From contig CALQSQ010000033.1 in the NCBI GenBank assembly GCA_943333275.1, positions 1 to 54,615 on the forward strand: a DNA stretch of 54,615 nucleotides, in the 5' to 3' direction. Origin of the DNA: Akkermansia muciniphila (lineage in GTDB: Bacteria > Verrucomicrobiota > Verrucomicrobiia > Verrucomicrobiales > V1-33). This document shows positions 42,701 through 51,767 of the stretch, piece by piece (the first letter of the stretch is position 1; each line of letters begins with the position of its first letter). Below the pieces are notes generated by a model. That model was not told where the DNA came from. It saw only the letters and a list, made by a program, of their open reading frames with translations, and did no database searches. Made by a program: the position numbers and the translations under genes.

Positions 42701-44600
42701 CTCTCGACTCACGGTGTTTCAGTCGGATCAGCCGGCCAAAAAAGTGATCGCGGTCGGGACGTGCAGCCTGGTTGTTCCATAAATGAATCGGTCCCCGCGG
42801 ATCGTTATGGAGGATGGCCTGGTTGTAGAAGTCGGTGACGTAAATATTTCCGTCGGGCCCCATACGCGTGTCGATGGGCCGATGCCACGGGTCGCGCGTG
42901 GCCGTGAATTCCTCATCGCGCGCCTTGGCGGCAGTAAAACTCGCAGCTTCGGGCGTGATGGTTTCATGGTGCACGATATGCACCGTCGGTTCGCACGTGA
43001 AATACCCGCGCGTCCACGCCTCTGGCCACGATCCCCCCTCATAGATTGTGCAGCCACAGGCCGCCGTGAAGGAACCTGTCACGTCATTGCACTGAATCTC
43101 GGCGATTTCCTCCCAGGTCATGAGCGGCTTGACGGGACGCAGGTGAATCAGCACTTTCCACGAGGGCTCGCGGCCCATTCCGCCCTCGGCCATGAAGGCA
43201 TCGCTCACCGGCACATGCATCAGCAGATCGCCGGAGGTCGGCTGGGTGAAAAACAATTCCCCATCGCTGGTGATGTCCACGCCCCAGCAGTTCCCACCCT
43301 TGGCACTCACCATTTCAAAGGCCGACCCATCCGGACGAAACCTGACGATGCCTGAATTCACCGCACCATAATCACGCGCACCATCGCCGGAAGTCACCTT
43401 GGGCGAGGCCGAGTATCCATGTGTGGCGTAAATCCAGCCATCCAGTCCCCAGCGCAGATTATTAATCACGGCATGCGTGTCCATCGTGCCGAGTCCCTTG
43501 TAGAGCACCTCACGCTTGTCCTCCCTGCCGTCCCCATTGGTATCCCTCAGCCACAGAATCTGCGGAGGCTGCGCGGCAATCACTCCATCCTTGTAAAAAC
43601 AGAAACTGGTCACCAGATCAAGATCATCGGCAAAAACATGCTTCACATCCATGCGTCCATCGCCATCCGAATCTTCAAGCCGGGAAATGGTGTCGCGCCC
43701 GGGGCGGAGCACCGCTGAGGGCTTCTCCAAGGCTGTTTCCCGCTGCCACACACTGAACATGGATTCCGGACCGCCGCCTTTGCGACCTTCCGGATACTCC
43801 ACCGATTCCACCACCCAGAGGCGGCCTTTTTCATCCCAATCAATATTGATGGGCTTCGAAATGAGAGGCTCGGCAGCGACCAGTTCCGCCACGAAATCGG
43901 GATGCACCGTGAGTTGTTGCACGGCCTCCATGGGACGGAGCGGACCGCCCAGGGGATACCGGAGTGCCTCGCGTTCCTGGGGCGTGCACCACGCGTCCAA
44001 TTTCTCGCGCTGCGCCGCCCACGCCAGCGCCCGCATCAGCATGCAGCGAAAGGCCGGATTTTCCGACGATTTCCCGCCCTCCACCGCACAGCCCACCGTC
44101 CGCTGACCATCGATTTCCAGCGTCCAGAGCACGGGCGAAACCCCATAAACGTACGGCTGCGGTTCGCCGTCCCTAAGCTTTTTCTGATGCGGTGTCCACG
44201 TGGTTGCCAATACCCTCGCGGCGGGATCCAGTTCCTTGTTCCACACCACAGAACCTGGAACCTCGTAATTGGAAATTCCCTGCGTGATTCCATGCTCTCG
44301 GCCCGGCGGAGTGAAGAAAAGCGGAATCGTCCCCTCCCAAATTTTTGCGTCCCCGCGTGGTGTCAGGTCCTCCAGCCGCACCATCCCAACTCCCTTCCCC
44401 GGTTTGATTTCCCTGCCTCCGACCACCAGCAGCACCTCCGCATCCGCAACCTCCCCGACCTTCACCTCAGGACGTTTCAAAAACCCCCGCCAGGCTGCCG
44501 ACTCTCCATCCGATACGATGGCGACGCGCAGAGATTGCGTCCAGCCTGCGGATGGCAGGCACAGGAAAAGGCAGGCGAGCAGCCGGATGGAAAATTGCAT
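39702..44600 (-). CDS. Giant secreted ThuA / PVC-type haem-binding / HEAT-repeat / cytochrome c protein
   Basis: The protein has 1632 residues from the ATG beginning a signal peptide (MQFSIRLLACLFLCLPSAG). Domain order: an N-terminal ThuA-like part (about 25-240); a PVC-type beta-propeller membrane-bound-dehydrogenase-like region (about 260-650, with INIDWDEKGRLWVVESVEYP and NNLRWGLDGWIYATHG); HEAT-like repeats (about 680-1040) rich in Ala and Leu; a haem site CAVCHQFQGQG near residue 1075 followed by IGPVLDGIG; a DUF1080-like or fibronectin-like beta region; and a second C-terminal ThuA domain (about 1400-1632, with AGGGNSHDFAQWFDRAD and LVLLHSAVWHNW). Such proteins are typical of Planctomycetes and Verrucomicrobia and are linked to periplasmic sugar or polyol oxidation. 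ThuA domains at both ends are unusual. Confidence 0.92.
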   Translation of the reverse strand: MQFSIRLLACLFLCLPSAGWTQSLRVAIVSDGESAAWRGFLKRPEVKVGEVADAEVLLVVGGREIKPGKGVGMVRLEDLTPRGDAKIWEGTIPLFFTPPGREHGITQGISNYEVPGSVVWNKELDPAARVLATTWTPHQKKLRDGEPQPYVYGVSPVLWTLEIDGQRTVGCAVEGGKSSENPAFRCMLMRALAWAAQREKLDAWCTPQEREALRYPLGGPLRPMEAVQQLTVHPDFVAELVAAEPLISKPINIDWDEKGRLWVVESVEYPEGRKGGGPESMFSVWQRETALEKPSAVLRPGRDTISRLEDSDGDGRMDVKHVFADDLDLVTSFCFYKDGVIAAQPPQILWLRDTNGDGREDKREVLYKGLGTMDTHAVINNLRWGLDGWIYATHGYSASPKVTSGDGARDYGAVNSGIVRFRPDGSAFEMVSAKGGNCWGVDITSDGELFFTQPTSGDLLMHVPVSDAFMAEGGMGREPSWKVLIHLRPVKPLMTWEEIAEIQCNDVTGSFTAACGCTIYEGGSWPEAWTRGYFTCEPTVHIVHHETITPEAASFTAAKARDEEFTATRDPWHRPIDTRMGPDGNIYVTDFYNQAILHNDPRGPIHLWNNQAARPDRDHFFGRLIRLKHRESRALPPVDLSSLDGRIIALQHPNRAVRFRAQRLLEENTIQLPEAATRLASAPGIASVHALWLRAAAGLLEYPEIVKALSDSDISMRISMARVLVEHPGMVSQEIVQIIAGLLGSETDPRVRLLLLAAVPVKMALPPALLVTLSADAPDAWTKAAVARNARSQPAAVLSALIAGNQADDVASPLMESLIDFARGDASQLSIVVGALGTAPDFHSELVASALARLSAEPLLRDAGLAEKISELAATAPPAVMAVALPLAAAAWSEAELRERLPAAAGRVAAHAMQPSTAPAARARALAALARLPLLPESIRTILLQNLADPVLRKPILQALAGNTTTPAVMLLLEALTILPQQEKAAAVEILLTRRDSALALLDSLDQGSLTPAMAGPAVLSRLQNHPDATVKEKAAPVVARLRGASEARDAIVARMQPEISKPGDAGNGKAIFAACAVCHQFQGQGQSIGPVLDGIGIHSVDVLLTHIIDPNREVEPSFLAWTITTKDQQTQAGIISRETTSSLFIKNATGEVEIPRDKITSLSNTGASLMPEGFEALGPEVLRDLVAYLRSGEQRYLAIAFGKAATADGSRGVYQNPEAEVDRVSIKKYGLVQIQGVPFSLPDPASSPTGKNVIVLKGGAQPNVLSMTMPDAVTLAVGQNAGRLHMLGAVAGWGWPAVQAKEPIVKCTVHYADGEFEDLVFVNGIDFADHIAKIDVPASAPTDITERGQMRYLWRDLKHPGKRIDHLTLSGFTKAPAPMIAALTLESPGADGRMTTPPPVGGPVVSAIGLPADPIPGKLRVLLAGGGNSHDFAQWFDRADQKSLGESGRVVSIWTDQPAQATEQLAHADVLVLSANDASYQQNQAFRQALEAFASRGGGLVLLHSAVWHNWALWPKYNATFVGGGARGHDAYGEFSISLLKQAHPVLQGLPATFALKDELYRVVLDAPAGIEILAETSPAQDGKSYPSIWITPHPQARIVCVAPGHDAATHGNENFQRLLLNAVDWTGTRK

Positions 44601-44808
44601 AGGTTTCCATTCTTGTAACAATCCATTCCTCCACAAAACGATTCCTCCCACAAATATGCGTGGCTGATCATTACCCACCTTCATCAGCCGTGATTCTGGT
44701 GCCATGTTCATTGGCAGAGCAGCCCTCCGCCACACCCCCCTGTCCAATCTTCCATGCCCATAAATCCTCCACTTGTCAGGATGTGGGAACCCCGCTAAGA
44801 AACCACCG

Positions 44809-45576
44809 ATGCGTGCGGAGCCAAAACTTGATACCATGCAAACTGTGGAGGTCGCGGAGGGGGTGGATATCTACCTCCGGCCCGCCGGACCCATTCCCCG
44901 GGGCTTCGCCTATGCCATCGACCTGCTCCTGCGCTGGGTGATCGTGGTGGTGGTGATGCTGATCGGTTCGCTGGGGATTTCTTTTCTGGGCATTGAAACG
45001 GGGGAATTTGGGATTGGCATGTTTCTGCTGCTGTTGTTCGTCATCGAATGGGGCTATTACGTGATTTGCGAGAAGGTCTGGGGACGGACTCCGGGCAAGC
45101 GGGCCATGGGCCTGAGTGTGGTGCGCACGTCGGGCGTGCCGCTGAGCTGGCCGGCGGCCATCCTGCGCAACCTGCTGCGCAGTGTAGACGGGCTGCCATG
45201 GTTATCCATTGGCCCGCAATCGCTGTTTCCCCTGGCCCTCGTGGGGCTGGGCACGGCACTGTTTACCAAAAAATTCCAGCGCATGGGTGACCTGCTGGCG
45301 GATACCGTCGTCATTTATTCCGGCAAAACGGTCGAGGCCGCGCTGCCGGTCTTGAATGCCGCGCAAAACCAGATCACCCCGCTGCCACCCGCGGTGGCGC
45401 TCAGCCGCGAGGAACAGCAGGCCATTCTCCTGTTTCTGGAGCGGGCGGGCTTGTGGTCGGAAGGCCGTAAAACGGAACTGGCGGATCATCTCAAACCCCT
45501 CACCGGAACGTCGGGTCATGCCGGCGTCATCCAACTCCTGCGCATGGCCCTGTGGCTGCGCGATTCCGCGCCATGA
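44809..45576 (+). CDS. RDD-family membrane protein
   Basis: The protein has 255 residues from the ATG at 44809 (another possible start is the ATG at 44836). The family's Arg-Asp-Asp region is represented by RGFAYAIDLLLRWVIVVVVM, and further helices include FLLLLFVIEWGYYVI, then the GRTPGKRAMGLSVV motif and a last hydrophobic pair. The C-terminal ~70 residues are cytoplasmic and helical. RDD proteins are membrane proteins of mostly unknown function; here the gene starts a five-gene operon with SpoIIM-, DUF4129-, DUF4350- and MoxR-like genes, all overlapping by 4-11 bases. Confidence 0.85.
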   Translation: MRAEPKLDTMQTVEVAEGVDIYLRPAGPIPRGFAYAIDLLLRWVIVVVVMLIGSLGISFLGIETGEFGIGMFLLLLFVIEWGYYVICEKVWGRTPGKRAMGLSVVRTSGVPLSWPAAILRNLLRSVDGLPWLSIGPQSLFPLALVGLGTALFTKKFQRMGDLLADTVVIYSGKTVEAALPVLNAAQNQITPLPPAVALSREEQQAILLFLERAGLWSEGRKTELADHLKPLTGTSGHAGVIQLLRMALWLRDSAP

Positions 45577-46568
45577 AAAAATCCACCTTTGAGGAAATCA
45601 GCCACGAACGCTGGGATGAACTGGAGATTCTCCTGAAGCAGTTGGAAAAAAACCAGGCCGGCAGCGAGGCCGCGAGGTTGCCGGGATTGTTTCGCCAGTC
45701 GTGCCATGACCTCTCCCTGGCGCAGCATCGGATGTATGGCCGCAAGCTTTGCGACCGGCTGAATCAACTCGTGGTCCGCTGTTACCATCAGCTGCACCGC
45801 AGGGCCGGACGCAGCGGGCAGCGCGTCATTCAACTCGTCAGCCAGACCTTTCCTCAGGCCATCCGCGAGGAATGGCGGCTGTTCGCCCTGGCTTTCGTGC
45901 TCTTCTTCGGACCCTTCTGCGCGATGATCGCGGCGGCCTATTATGCGCCGCACTGGATTTTCTCGCTCCTCGGTCCAGCCGAACTGACCATGCTGGATCA
46001 AATGCACGGGGCGGGAGCCCAGCCGACCGCTCCCTTTAAAAAGGAATATGGGGAGATGGGAATTCACTTCATGATGTTCGCCTATTATGTTCAGCATAAC
46101 ATCGGCATCGGCCTAACGATGTTTGGCATGGGGATGCTCTTCACGGTGGGGGCGGTCTACGCTCTGATCACGCAGGGGCTGATCCTGGGAGCCATGTTTG
46201 GTTACATCCACTACACCGGGCACGCAGATAACATCTGGCGTTTTGCCATCGGACATTCGTCCTTTGAACTGCTGGGCTTGATCGTCTGCGGCGTGGCCGG
46301 CATGCGACTGGGCCTCGGGGTTCTTTTCCCAGGCAGAAATCCCCGCGGCCGGGCCATCATGCTGGCTGGCCGGCGGGCGCTGCCGATCCTTCTGGGCGGC
46401 GCGGGCATGTTGTTTCTGGCGGCCATGGTTGAGGGCTTCTGGTCGTCACAGCGCGATCTGAGCGACGACGTGCGCTATGCCTTTGGTGTTCTCATGTGGG
46501 TGGTGTGGGCGCTGTATTTTCTGCTGGTGGGCCGGGGCATGGAAAGGAGCCGGATCGATGATCCATGA
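45573..46568 (+). CDS. Stage II sporulation protein M (SpoIIM)-like membrane protein
   Basis: The protein has 331 residues with the start overlapping the RDD stop (ATGA). The N-terminal ~95 residues are cytoplasmic helix. The SpoIIM-like domain has about six hydrophobic segments, with MHFMMFAYYVQHNIGIGLTM-like character (here FMMFAYYVQHNIGIGLTMF) and GYIHYTGHADNIWRFAIGHSSFELLGLI, where the conserved GHSSFE motif lies. In Bacillus SpoIIM belongs to the peptidoglycan-degrading engulfment complex; in non-sporulating bacteria the family occurs in this RDD/MoxR operon, where its role is unknown. Confidence 0.88.
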   Translation: MKKSTFEEISHERWDELEILLKQLEKNQAGSEAARLPGLFRQSCHDLSLAQHRMYGRKLCDRLNQLVVRCYHQLHRRAGRSGQRVIQLVSQTFPQAIREEWRLFALAFVLFFGPFCAMIAAAYYAPHWIFSLLGPAELTMLDQMHGAGAQPTAPFKKEYGEMGIHFMMFAYYVQHNIGIGLTMFGMGMLFTVGAVYALITQGLILGAMFGYIHYTGHADNIWRFAIGHSSFELLGLIVCGVAGMRLGLGVLFPGRNPRGRAIMLAGRRALPILLGGAGMLFLAAMVEGFWSSQRDLSDDVRYAFGVLMWVVWALYFLLVGRGMERSRIDDP

Positions 46569-48024
46569 GGTAACGGCCCGCCTGCGACCGCGCACCGGAT
46601 GGGAAAGCCAGGACCTGGGTCTCGCCATGGTCCGCAACCTGCTGCCCCGCCTGATGGCACAGTGGCTCTGCGTCATGCTCCCGCTCTGGGCCGTTCTGGC
46701 CGCAGTGCTCTGGCGGTATCCAGGCTGGCTCCTGTTCGCCGTCTGGTGGCTCAAACCAGTCTACGACAGAATCCCCCTGCACACGCTGGGCCGGAAATTA
46801 TTTGGCCAGGAAACCAGCCTGCGGGAACTCCTCCGCGCCGCACCCGCCCTGCTCCTGCGCGGCAATCTTTATTTCCTAACCATCGGCCGTCTGGCACCGC
46901 ATCGCGCCATCGCCATGCCTGTGAAGTTTCTGGAGGGAGGCACGCTGTCGGCCTATCGCCGTCGGGTCCGCACGCTGCTGCTGCAGGGCGACTCCACGAT
47001 CACCTGGGTGACCTTGGGATGGTTTGGCATTTCCGTACTCTGCGCTGTGGGGCTGAACATGATGCTGCATTCGGTGATCATCGACACCTCGGAGAACGAT
47101 TCACGCAACTGGCTCCTCGAACTGTTTACCTCCCGCCGCTCCACGCCGTGGACCCCGGCCTTCCTGCGCTACGCCGCTTTCCTTTACATGGTGTCGGTGA
47201 CCCTCACGGAAATGTTCTATGTGGGGGCTGGATTCGGCATGTATCTCAACAGCCGTTCCCATCTGGAGGGATGGGACATCGAGGTCACGTTCCGCGGCCT
47301 GGCCACCCGCCTCCAGCAGCAGTTTAAAGTGGGACTGATGGTGGGCGCCCTCCTGGTCTGGGGGCTCTCCATTTCGAACGCGCCCGCCGCTCTCGAATTG
47401 GATCCGGAGACAACCGAGGAGAGGCTCACGGAAATCATGGCACAGCCCGAATTCGAAATCCATTCGGAGGAATACACCGTTTATGATGATGTCACGACTT
47501 CGAAACCCGACACTTCGGACAGTTCATGGAACTGGCACTGGCCGGATGGACTGGGCTGGGTAACCGACGTGCTTGCTGTCCTCCTCGTCGTTGCTTTCAT
47601 CGCGTTGATCGTCTGGCTCATCTATCGTTACGGCCACCATTTCGTCGGAACCCGGGAAACCTCGAAACCCACCGTGCCGGAATCCGCCAGGACCGTCATG
47701 GGCCTGGAAGTTTCACCCGAGGCCCTGCCAGCGGACATCCCTTCCTCCGCCTGGGCCTTCTGGCAGCAGGGCAACATCCATGCAGCCATGCGACTGCTCT
47801 ACGCAGGCAGCCTGAACTGGATGATGCATCGCGGCGGACTGCCCATTCGAGAAAGCGACACCGAGGGCGACTGCCTGCGCCACGCCACCCAGCTTCCGGA
47901 TGCCGGACAGACCAGCTATTTCCAATTCCTCACCCGAACCTGGATGAGCCACACCTACGGAGCCACCAACCCCGCCACCGGGGAGATGGAGCTTCTCGTG
48001 CAACAATGGCCTTTTAAGAAATGA
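46558..48024 (+). CDS. Membrane protein with C-terminal DUF4129 domain
   Basis: The protein has 488 residues from the ATG at 46558, which overlaps the SpoIIM gene by 11 bases. Hydrophobic segments include VMLPLWAVLAAVLWRYPGWL, VTLGWFGISVLCAVGLNMML and VTDVLAVLLVVAFIALIVWLIY. After the last one the C-terminal ~110 residues form a DUF4129 domain with SSAWAFWQQGNIHAAMRLLY and MMHRGGLPIRESDTEGDCL. DUF4129 proteins are found with transglutaminase or MoxR/DUF58 genes and probably act as membrane partners of the MoxR ATPase; that is inference from context. Confidence 0.85.
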   Translation: MIHEVTARLRPRTGWESQDLGLAMVRNLLPRLMAQWLCVMLPLWAVLAAVLWRYPGWLLFAVWWLKPVYDRIPLHTLGRKLFGQETSLRELLRAAPALLLRGNLYFLTIGRLAPHRAIAMPVKFLEGGTLSAYRRRVRTLLLQGDSTITWVTLGWFGISVLCAVGLNMMLHSVIIDTSENDSRNWLLELFTSRRSTPWTPAFLRYAAFLYMVSVTLTEMFYVGAGFGMYLNSRSHLEGWDIEVTFRGLATRLQQQFKVGLMVGALLVWGLSISNAPAALELDPETTEERLTEIMAQPEFEIHSEEYTVYDDVTTSKPDTSDSSWNWHWPDGLGWVTDVLAVLLVVAFIALIVWLIYRYGHHFVGTRETSKPTVPESARTVMGLEVSPEALPADIPSSAWAFWQQGNIHAAMRLLYAGSLNWMMHRGGLPIRESDTEGDCLRHATQLPDAGQTSYFQFLTRTWMSHTYGATNPATGEMELLVQQWPFKK

Positions 48025-49214
48025 GTCTCCCCCACCCTCAGACTTTCTTGAAATGGTGCCTGCGCGGCGCCCCCCTCCTCGCGAGCCTGCTGGTTTCCTC
48101 ATGCAAACCGCGCCCCAGCCATCAGGAATCGAGAGAAGTTGGGTTCCAAGGCATCGCGCGCACCCAGCCGTTCCTCGCCGCCGAACGCCTGCTCGAGTCC
48201 CTGGGGGCGGATACCCGCAAACTCGCTTCTCTCAACGAACTCCCCTACGGCGGCACGCTCATCATCAATGCCGATTCCACCAGCAACCAGGCCACCGGGC
48301 AGCGGGCGCTGGAGTGGGTCGAAAATGAAGGCGGGCACCTGATCCTTTTCCTGAGCGGTTCCGAATCCTGGCGCGATGACTGGGAAATGAATCTCAATGA
48401 CATTTTCTCGAACGCCCAGGAGATTGAAGTGCATCCCGCTCTAAAGAAATACGGTCTGGGGGTCACGAAACAGGGTTTCCTCTTCAAAACCGCCGCAACC
48501 AACAACGTCAGCGTGGCCATTGATGGCGAGACTTATGAAATGGCCTCCCCGGGCAATCTCTCCATCCGCGCGACCACCGTCACAGGCCAGCCGGATGTCC
48601 TCGCGGGAACTCGCGATGCAAGCCCGCTGCTGAGCCTGCCCTTGAGATCCGGCGGACGCCTGACCGTCATCAGCGACGCCATTCCGTTTCGAAATCGTTA
48701 TCTTAAGGATGCCGATCATGCCAAAATCCTCGTCGCCCTCATCGGGCTCGGCACAGAAAGGCAGCAGCATGCGGTGCGTTTCATGCTCAACAATCATGTC
48801 TCGTTCTACGGCATGCTTTGGGAAAAATTCTGGATGCCCCTCATCGCCCTCGGCGTCCTCATTCTCGCCTGGCTTTGGAAAAATTTCCCCCGCTTCGGCC
48901 CGCTCCTCGCCAACCATGCCAACACCGAACGTCAGTTTGCCGATCACCTCCGCATGACCGGAAATTTCCTCTGGGGCAGGAAACGCTCCGCCGACCTCCT
49001 CCAAGCCATGCGCCACGCCATCCAGCGCAAGCTGCAGGCCCGGCACCAGGGCATCAGCGACGGACCCGAGGACCGCCTGCTCGAACATATTGCGAACCTC
49101 ACCCAGCTCCCCTACGAACGCGTGGCCGCCGCCTGGAACGTCCCCGCCACCCAGGACAGCCGCTATTTCCTCACCCTTCTCCGTGACCTCCAAACCATCC
49201 ATCAATCCCTATGA
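48021..49214 (+). CDS. DUF4350-family lipoprotein
   Basis: The protein has 397 residues. The N-terminus has a lipoprotein signal with a Cys in LLASLLVSSCKPRPS (about residue 27). The next part resembles DUF4350: RTQPFLAAERLLESLGADTR, GGTLIINADSTSN and the ALEWVENEGGHLILFLSGSE glutamine-amidotransferase-like half. A later transmembrane segment (MPLIALGVLILAWLWKNF, near residue 270) and a cytoplasmic helical C-terminus (LLQAMRHAIQRKLQARHQG) follow. It overlaps both neighbours by four bases. In this operon type it may sense envelope state and pass it to the MoxR ATPase; the role is not established. Confidence 0.85.
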   Translation: MSLPHPQTFLKWCLRGAPLLASLLVSSCKPRPSHQESREVGFQGIARTQPFLAAERLLESLGADTRKLASLNELPYGGTLIINADSTSNQATGQRALEWVENEGGHLILFLSGSESWRDDWEMNLNDIFSNAQEIEVHPALKKYGLGVTKQGFLFKTAATNNVSVAIDGETYEMASPGNLSIRATTVTGQPDVLAGTRDASPLLSLPLRSGGRLTVISDAIPFRNRYLKDADHAKILVALIGLGTERQQHAVRFMLNNHVSFYGMLWEKFWMPLIALGVLILAWLWKNFPRFGPLLANHANTERQFADHLRMTGNFLWGRKRSADLLQAMRHAIQRKLQARHQGISDGPEDRLLEHIANLTQLPYERVAAAWNVPATQDSRYFLTLLRDLQTIHQSL

Positions 49215-50218
49215 GTGACTCCCTCGACGCCCCGCCCGCCATCCAAACTTACGCCCCCGATCCCCACGCCGACGCCGGCCACCTCCTGCAACGCATCCGC
49301 AACGAGGTCGCCAGTGTCTTTCTCGGGCAGACCGCCGTCATGGATCAGATCCTCGCCGCGCTCCTGGCCGGTGGCCACGTCCTCATCGAAGGCCTTCCGG
49401 GACTGGGCAAGACCCACGCCGTCATCGCCCTCGCGCGCACCATCGGCGGCAGTTTCAAACGCATCCAGTTCACTCCCGACCTCATGCCCTCCGATGTCAT
49501 GGGCCACTCCCTCTATGACATGGGCCAGCAGGCCTTCCGCCTCCGCCACGGCCCCATCTTCGCCCACTTCGTCCTCGCGGATGAAATCAACCGCGCCCCC
49601 GCCAAGACGCAGAGCGCGCTGCTCGAAGCCATGCAGGAACAGCAGGTCACCATTGATGGCGAATCCCTCCCGCTCCCCAGCCCCTTCATGGTCCTCGCCA
49701 CCCAGAACCCCATTGAACAGGAAGGCACCTACCCCCTGCCCGAGGCCCAGCTCGACCGCTTCCTCATGAAAATCCAAATCGGCTATCCCGGCATGCAGGA
49801 GGAGGAACAAATCGTCGCCGCCGTCTCCTCCGGTCGCGCCGGCACCGGCCTCTCCACCGGCGGCATCCAGATCCTCTGCACCCCCGCAGAGATCATGCAG
49901 GCCCAGGAACTCTGCGCCAGCGTCCAGGCCGTCCCCGAAGTCATCGCCTATGCCGTCCGACTCGTCCGCGCCACGCGCGAAATGAAAGGCATCAGCCTCG
50001 GCGCCGGCACCCGCGGCGCCATCTCCCTCGTCCGCGTCGCCAAAGCCTACGCCCTCCTCCAGGGCCGCAACTACGTCATCCCCGACGACATCAAATCCGC
50101 CGTCCGCCCCGTCCTCCGCCACCGCGTCCAACTCGCCCCGGAACTCGCCATCAGCGGCCAGCAAATCGATCACACACTGGATGCCATCGTGAATCAGACG
50201 GACGCGCCGAGACGGTAA
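49211..50218 (+). CDS. MoxR-family AAA+ ATPase (second copy, last gene of the RDD-SpoIIM operon)
   Basis: The protein has 335 residues. Walker A is EGLPGLGKTHAVIALA, Walker B FVLADEINRAPAKTQ, sensor 1 is in MVLATQNPIEQEGTYPLPE, and the C-terminal lid includes the GAGTRGAISLVRVAKAYAL arginine region. It overlaps the DUF4350 gene by four bases. Operons of this kind usually continue into a DUF58 gene, but here the next gene is convergent, so the DUF58 partner is absent or elsewhere. The protein differs clearly from the MoxR at 16892, so the two are separate lineages rather than a recent duplication. Confidence 0.94.
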   Translation: MSDSLDAPPAIQTYAPDPHADAGHLLQRIRNEVASVFLGQTAVMDQILAALLAGGHVLIEGLPGLGKTHAVIALARTIGGSFKRIQFTPDLMPSDVMGHSLYDMGQQAFRLRHGPIFAHFVLADEINRAPAKTQSALLEAMQEQQVTIDGESLPLPSPFMVLATQNPIEQEGTYPLPEAQLDRFLMKIQIGYPGMQEEEQIVAAVSSGRAGTGLSTGGIQILCTPAEIMQAQELCASVQAVPEVIAYAVRLVRATREMKGISLGAGTRGAISLVRVAKAYALLQGRNYVIPDDIKSAVRPVLRHRVQLAPELAISGQQIDHTLDAIVNQTDAPRR

Positions 50219-50263
50219 CGCGATTCCATCCACCGGAGCAATGGCGGCCTCATGCCGCCCCCG

Positions 50264-51658
50264 TCATCGCTTCCCCTTGCGGAGGGAAATATTGACGGGC
50301 TCCTTTGACTCAAGTTTGAGCCAGACGATCAAATCCGTACCCACCTTGGTGGATTCATATCCGACACGAACGTCCTTGCCCGGCGGAAGAATTTTATCAT
50401 CAATCGCCACGTCAACGGGTTGCTTGCCCCAGCCCTTCACGACGAAGGCAGGATTCACAATTGTGGAGGCCACGCCGTAGTAATCCTCATCGGCAAGCAG
50501 ATCAAATTCCACCTCGTGTTCCTGGTGATCACGCTTCCAATCCAGAATGTAAGCCTTCTGCGCCGGATCGTAGTAATCGATGTCATAGCTAGGATGTTCT
50601 TTCTCGAACGAGACCTTCGGGGGCGTGATCCATGACCACGACAGCGGCACCAGTTCCTTCCTGGGATCCTGCGAATCAATCATTCCTGACAAATAAATCT
50701 GCTCGATCGTCTTCTCGGTCTTGCGGTAGTGCCCGTGGTTGATCAGGTGGCCGAAGGGCACGGTGTAGCTCCGATGCTCGCCGGGCCCCCAGATCTGGTA
50801 TCCTTCCACCTTCGGATCATCGCGTTTGTAAGGCTGGGTTCTGACACCATGCGGCAGGGCAATCGTGAACGGCCTGTAACGCGATTTTAAATTCACCACC
50901 ATGATGTTGGCGCTGGAGAATTCGCCGTAGTCCTTCGGATAAGGTGTAAACGCGAAGGTCTTCACCTTTCCTTCCGCGATAATGTCCTCCGAATAATCCC
51001 CGACCGTCCGGATGAGCGTGACGCCCTCATTTTCGATGTCATCCTGCGGCCTATGCCCGTCCGTTCCCAGGACCATGGCTTCCATGAATTCATGGATGAC
51101 GCGCGGAGGTTCGCGGTCGGAACCAAACGGGACGCTGCGTGCCGCGAGGCCGGTGTAAATTTTCACATGCCGCGTATGCACACCGTCCGGGTAGATGTAA
51201 TACCACTCATCCACCCAGTCGCCCTTGCCATGCGGGGACCCACTGGGAATATCTGCGTGGGCAATGCGTTTCCCTTCGTCGGACACCAGAGCCCCGCGGA
51301 CCCGCACGACAATGCGCGCCTCATTCTGGCTCTCAATCCACATGCGGGAGTAGAGATTGTCATCATCGAAGCCGGGCTCAAACGACGTCTCCTTCGCATT
51401 CGGATCAAGCCTCGGATCATAGGTCTCCGCAAATCCATTGCTGTATTGAATCCCATTTTCCGTGACCATGCACGGGTAGGAGGGTGCATTGAATCGCATC
51501 GATGTGGGCAGAAGATCGAACTGCACCTCCACCACCCTCTGCTGGTGCGACTCCATCCTGACCGGGGCGGATGGCCCCTTCGCCTCGAAATGCTCTCCGG
51601 CTTTGAGTGTGGTTCCGACGGGTATCAAGATCAGCAATGTCGTCAGAAGAGTTTTCAT
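50264..51658 (-). CDS. Secreted protein of unknown function
   Basis: The protein has 464 residues. A signal peptide (KTLLTTLLILIPVGTTLKAG) precedes a large domain rich in beta strand and aromatic residues, with WVDEWYYIYPDGVHTRHVKI and RYRPFTIALPHGVRTQ as striking segments. There are many His, Asp and Tyr residues but no family motif that I can name; the fold could be a jellyroll of a carbohydrate-active type. It stands alone, convergent with the MoxR operon and on the same strand as dprA, with ~110 bases between. A periplasmic or extracellular location is inferred. Confidence 0.72.
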   Translation of the reverse strand: MKTLLTTLLILIPVGTTLKAGEHFEAKGPSAPVRMESHQQRVVEVQFDLLPTSMRFNAPSYPCMVTENGIQYSNGFAETYDPRLDPNAKETSFEPGFDDDNLYSRMWIESQNEARIVVRVRGALVSDEGKRIAHADIPSGSPHGKGDWVDEWYYIYPDGVHTRHVKIYTGLAARSVPFGSDREPPRVIHEFMEAMVLGTDGHRPQDDIENEGVTLIRTVGDYSEDIIAEGKVKTFAFTPYPKDYGEFSSANIMVVNLKSRYRPFTIALPHGVRTQPYKRDDPKVEGYQIWGPGEHRSYTVPFGHLINHGHYRKTEKTIEQIYLSGMIDSQDPRKELVPLSWSWITPPKVSFEKEHPSYDIDYYDPAQKAYILDWKRDHQEHEVEFDLLADEDYYGVASTIVNPAFVVKGWGKQPVDVAIDDKILPPGKDVRVGYESTKVGTDLIVWLKLESKEPVNISLRKGKR

Positions 51659-51767
51659 CAGCGTCGTTCAAGCATGGCGGGTTGTTTGTCGAAAGGTTAT
51701 TGGAAACAACGGGATATGCTGGTCAACGATGCATCCGGCACGCACCGTGCGTTCGTGGATTTCCCCA

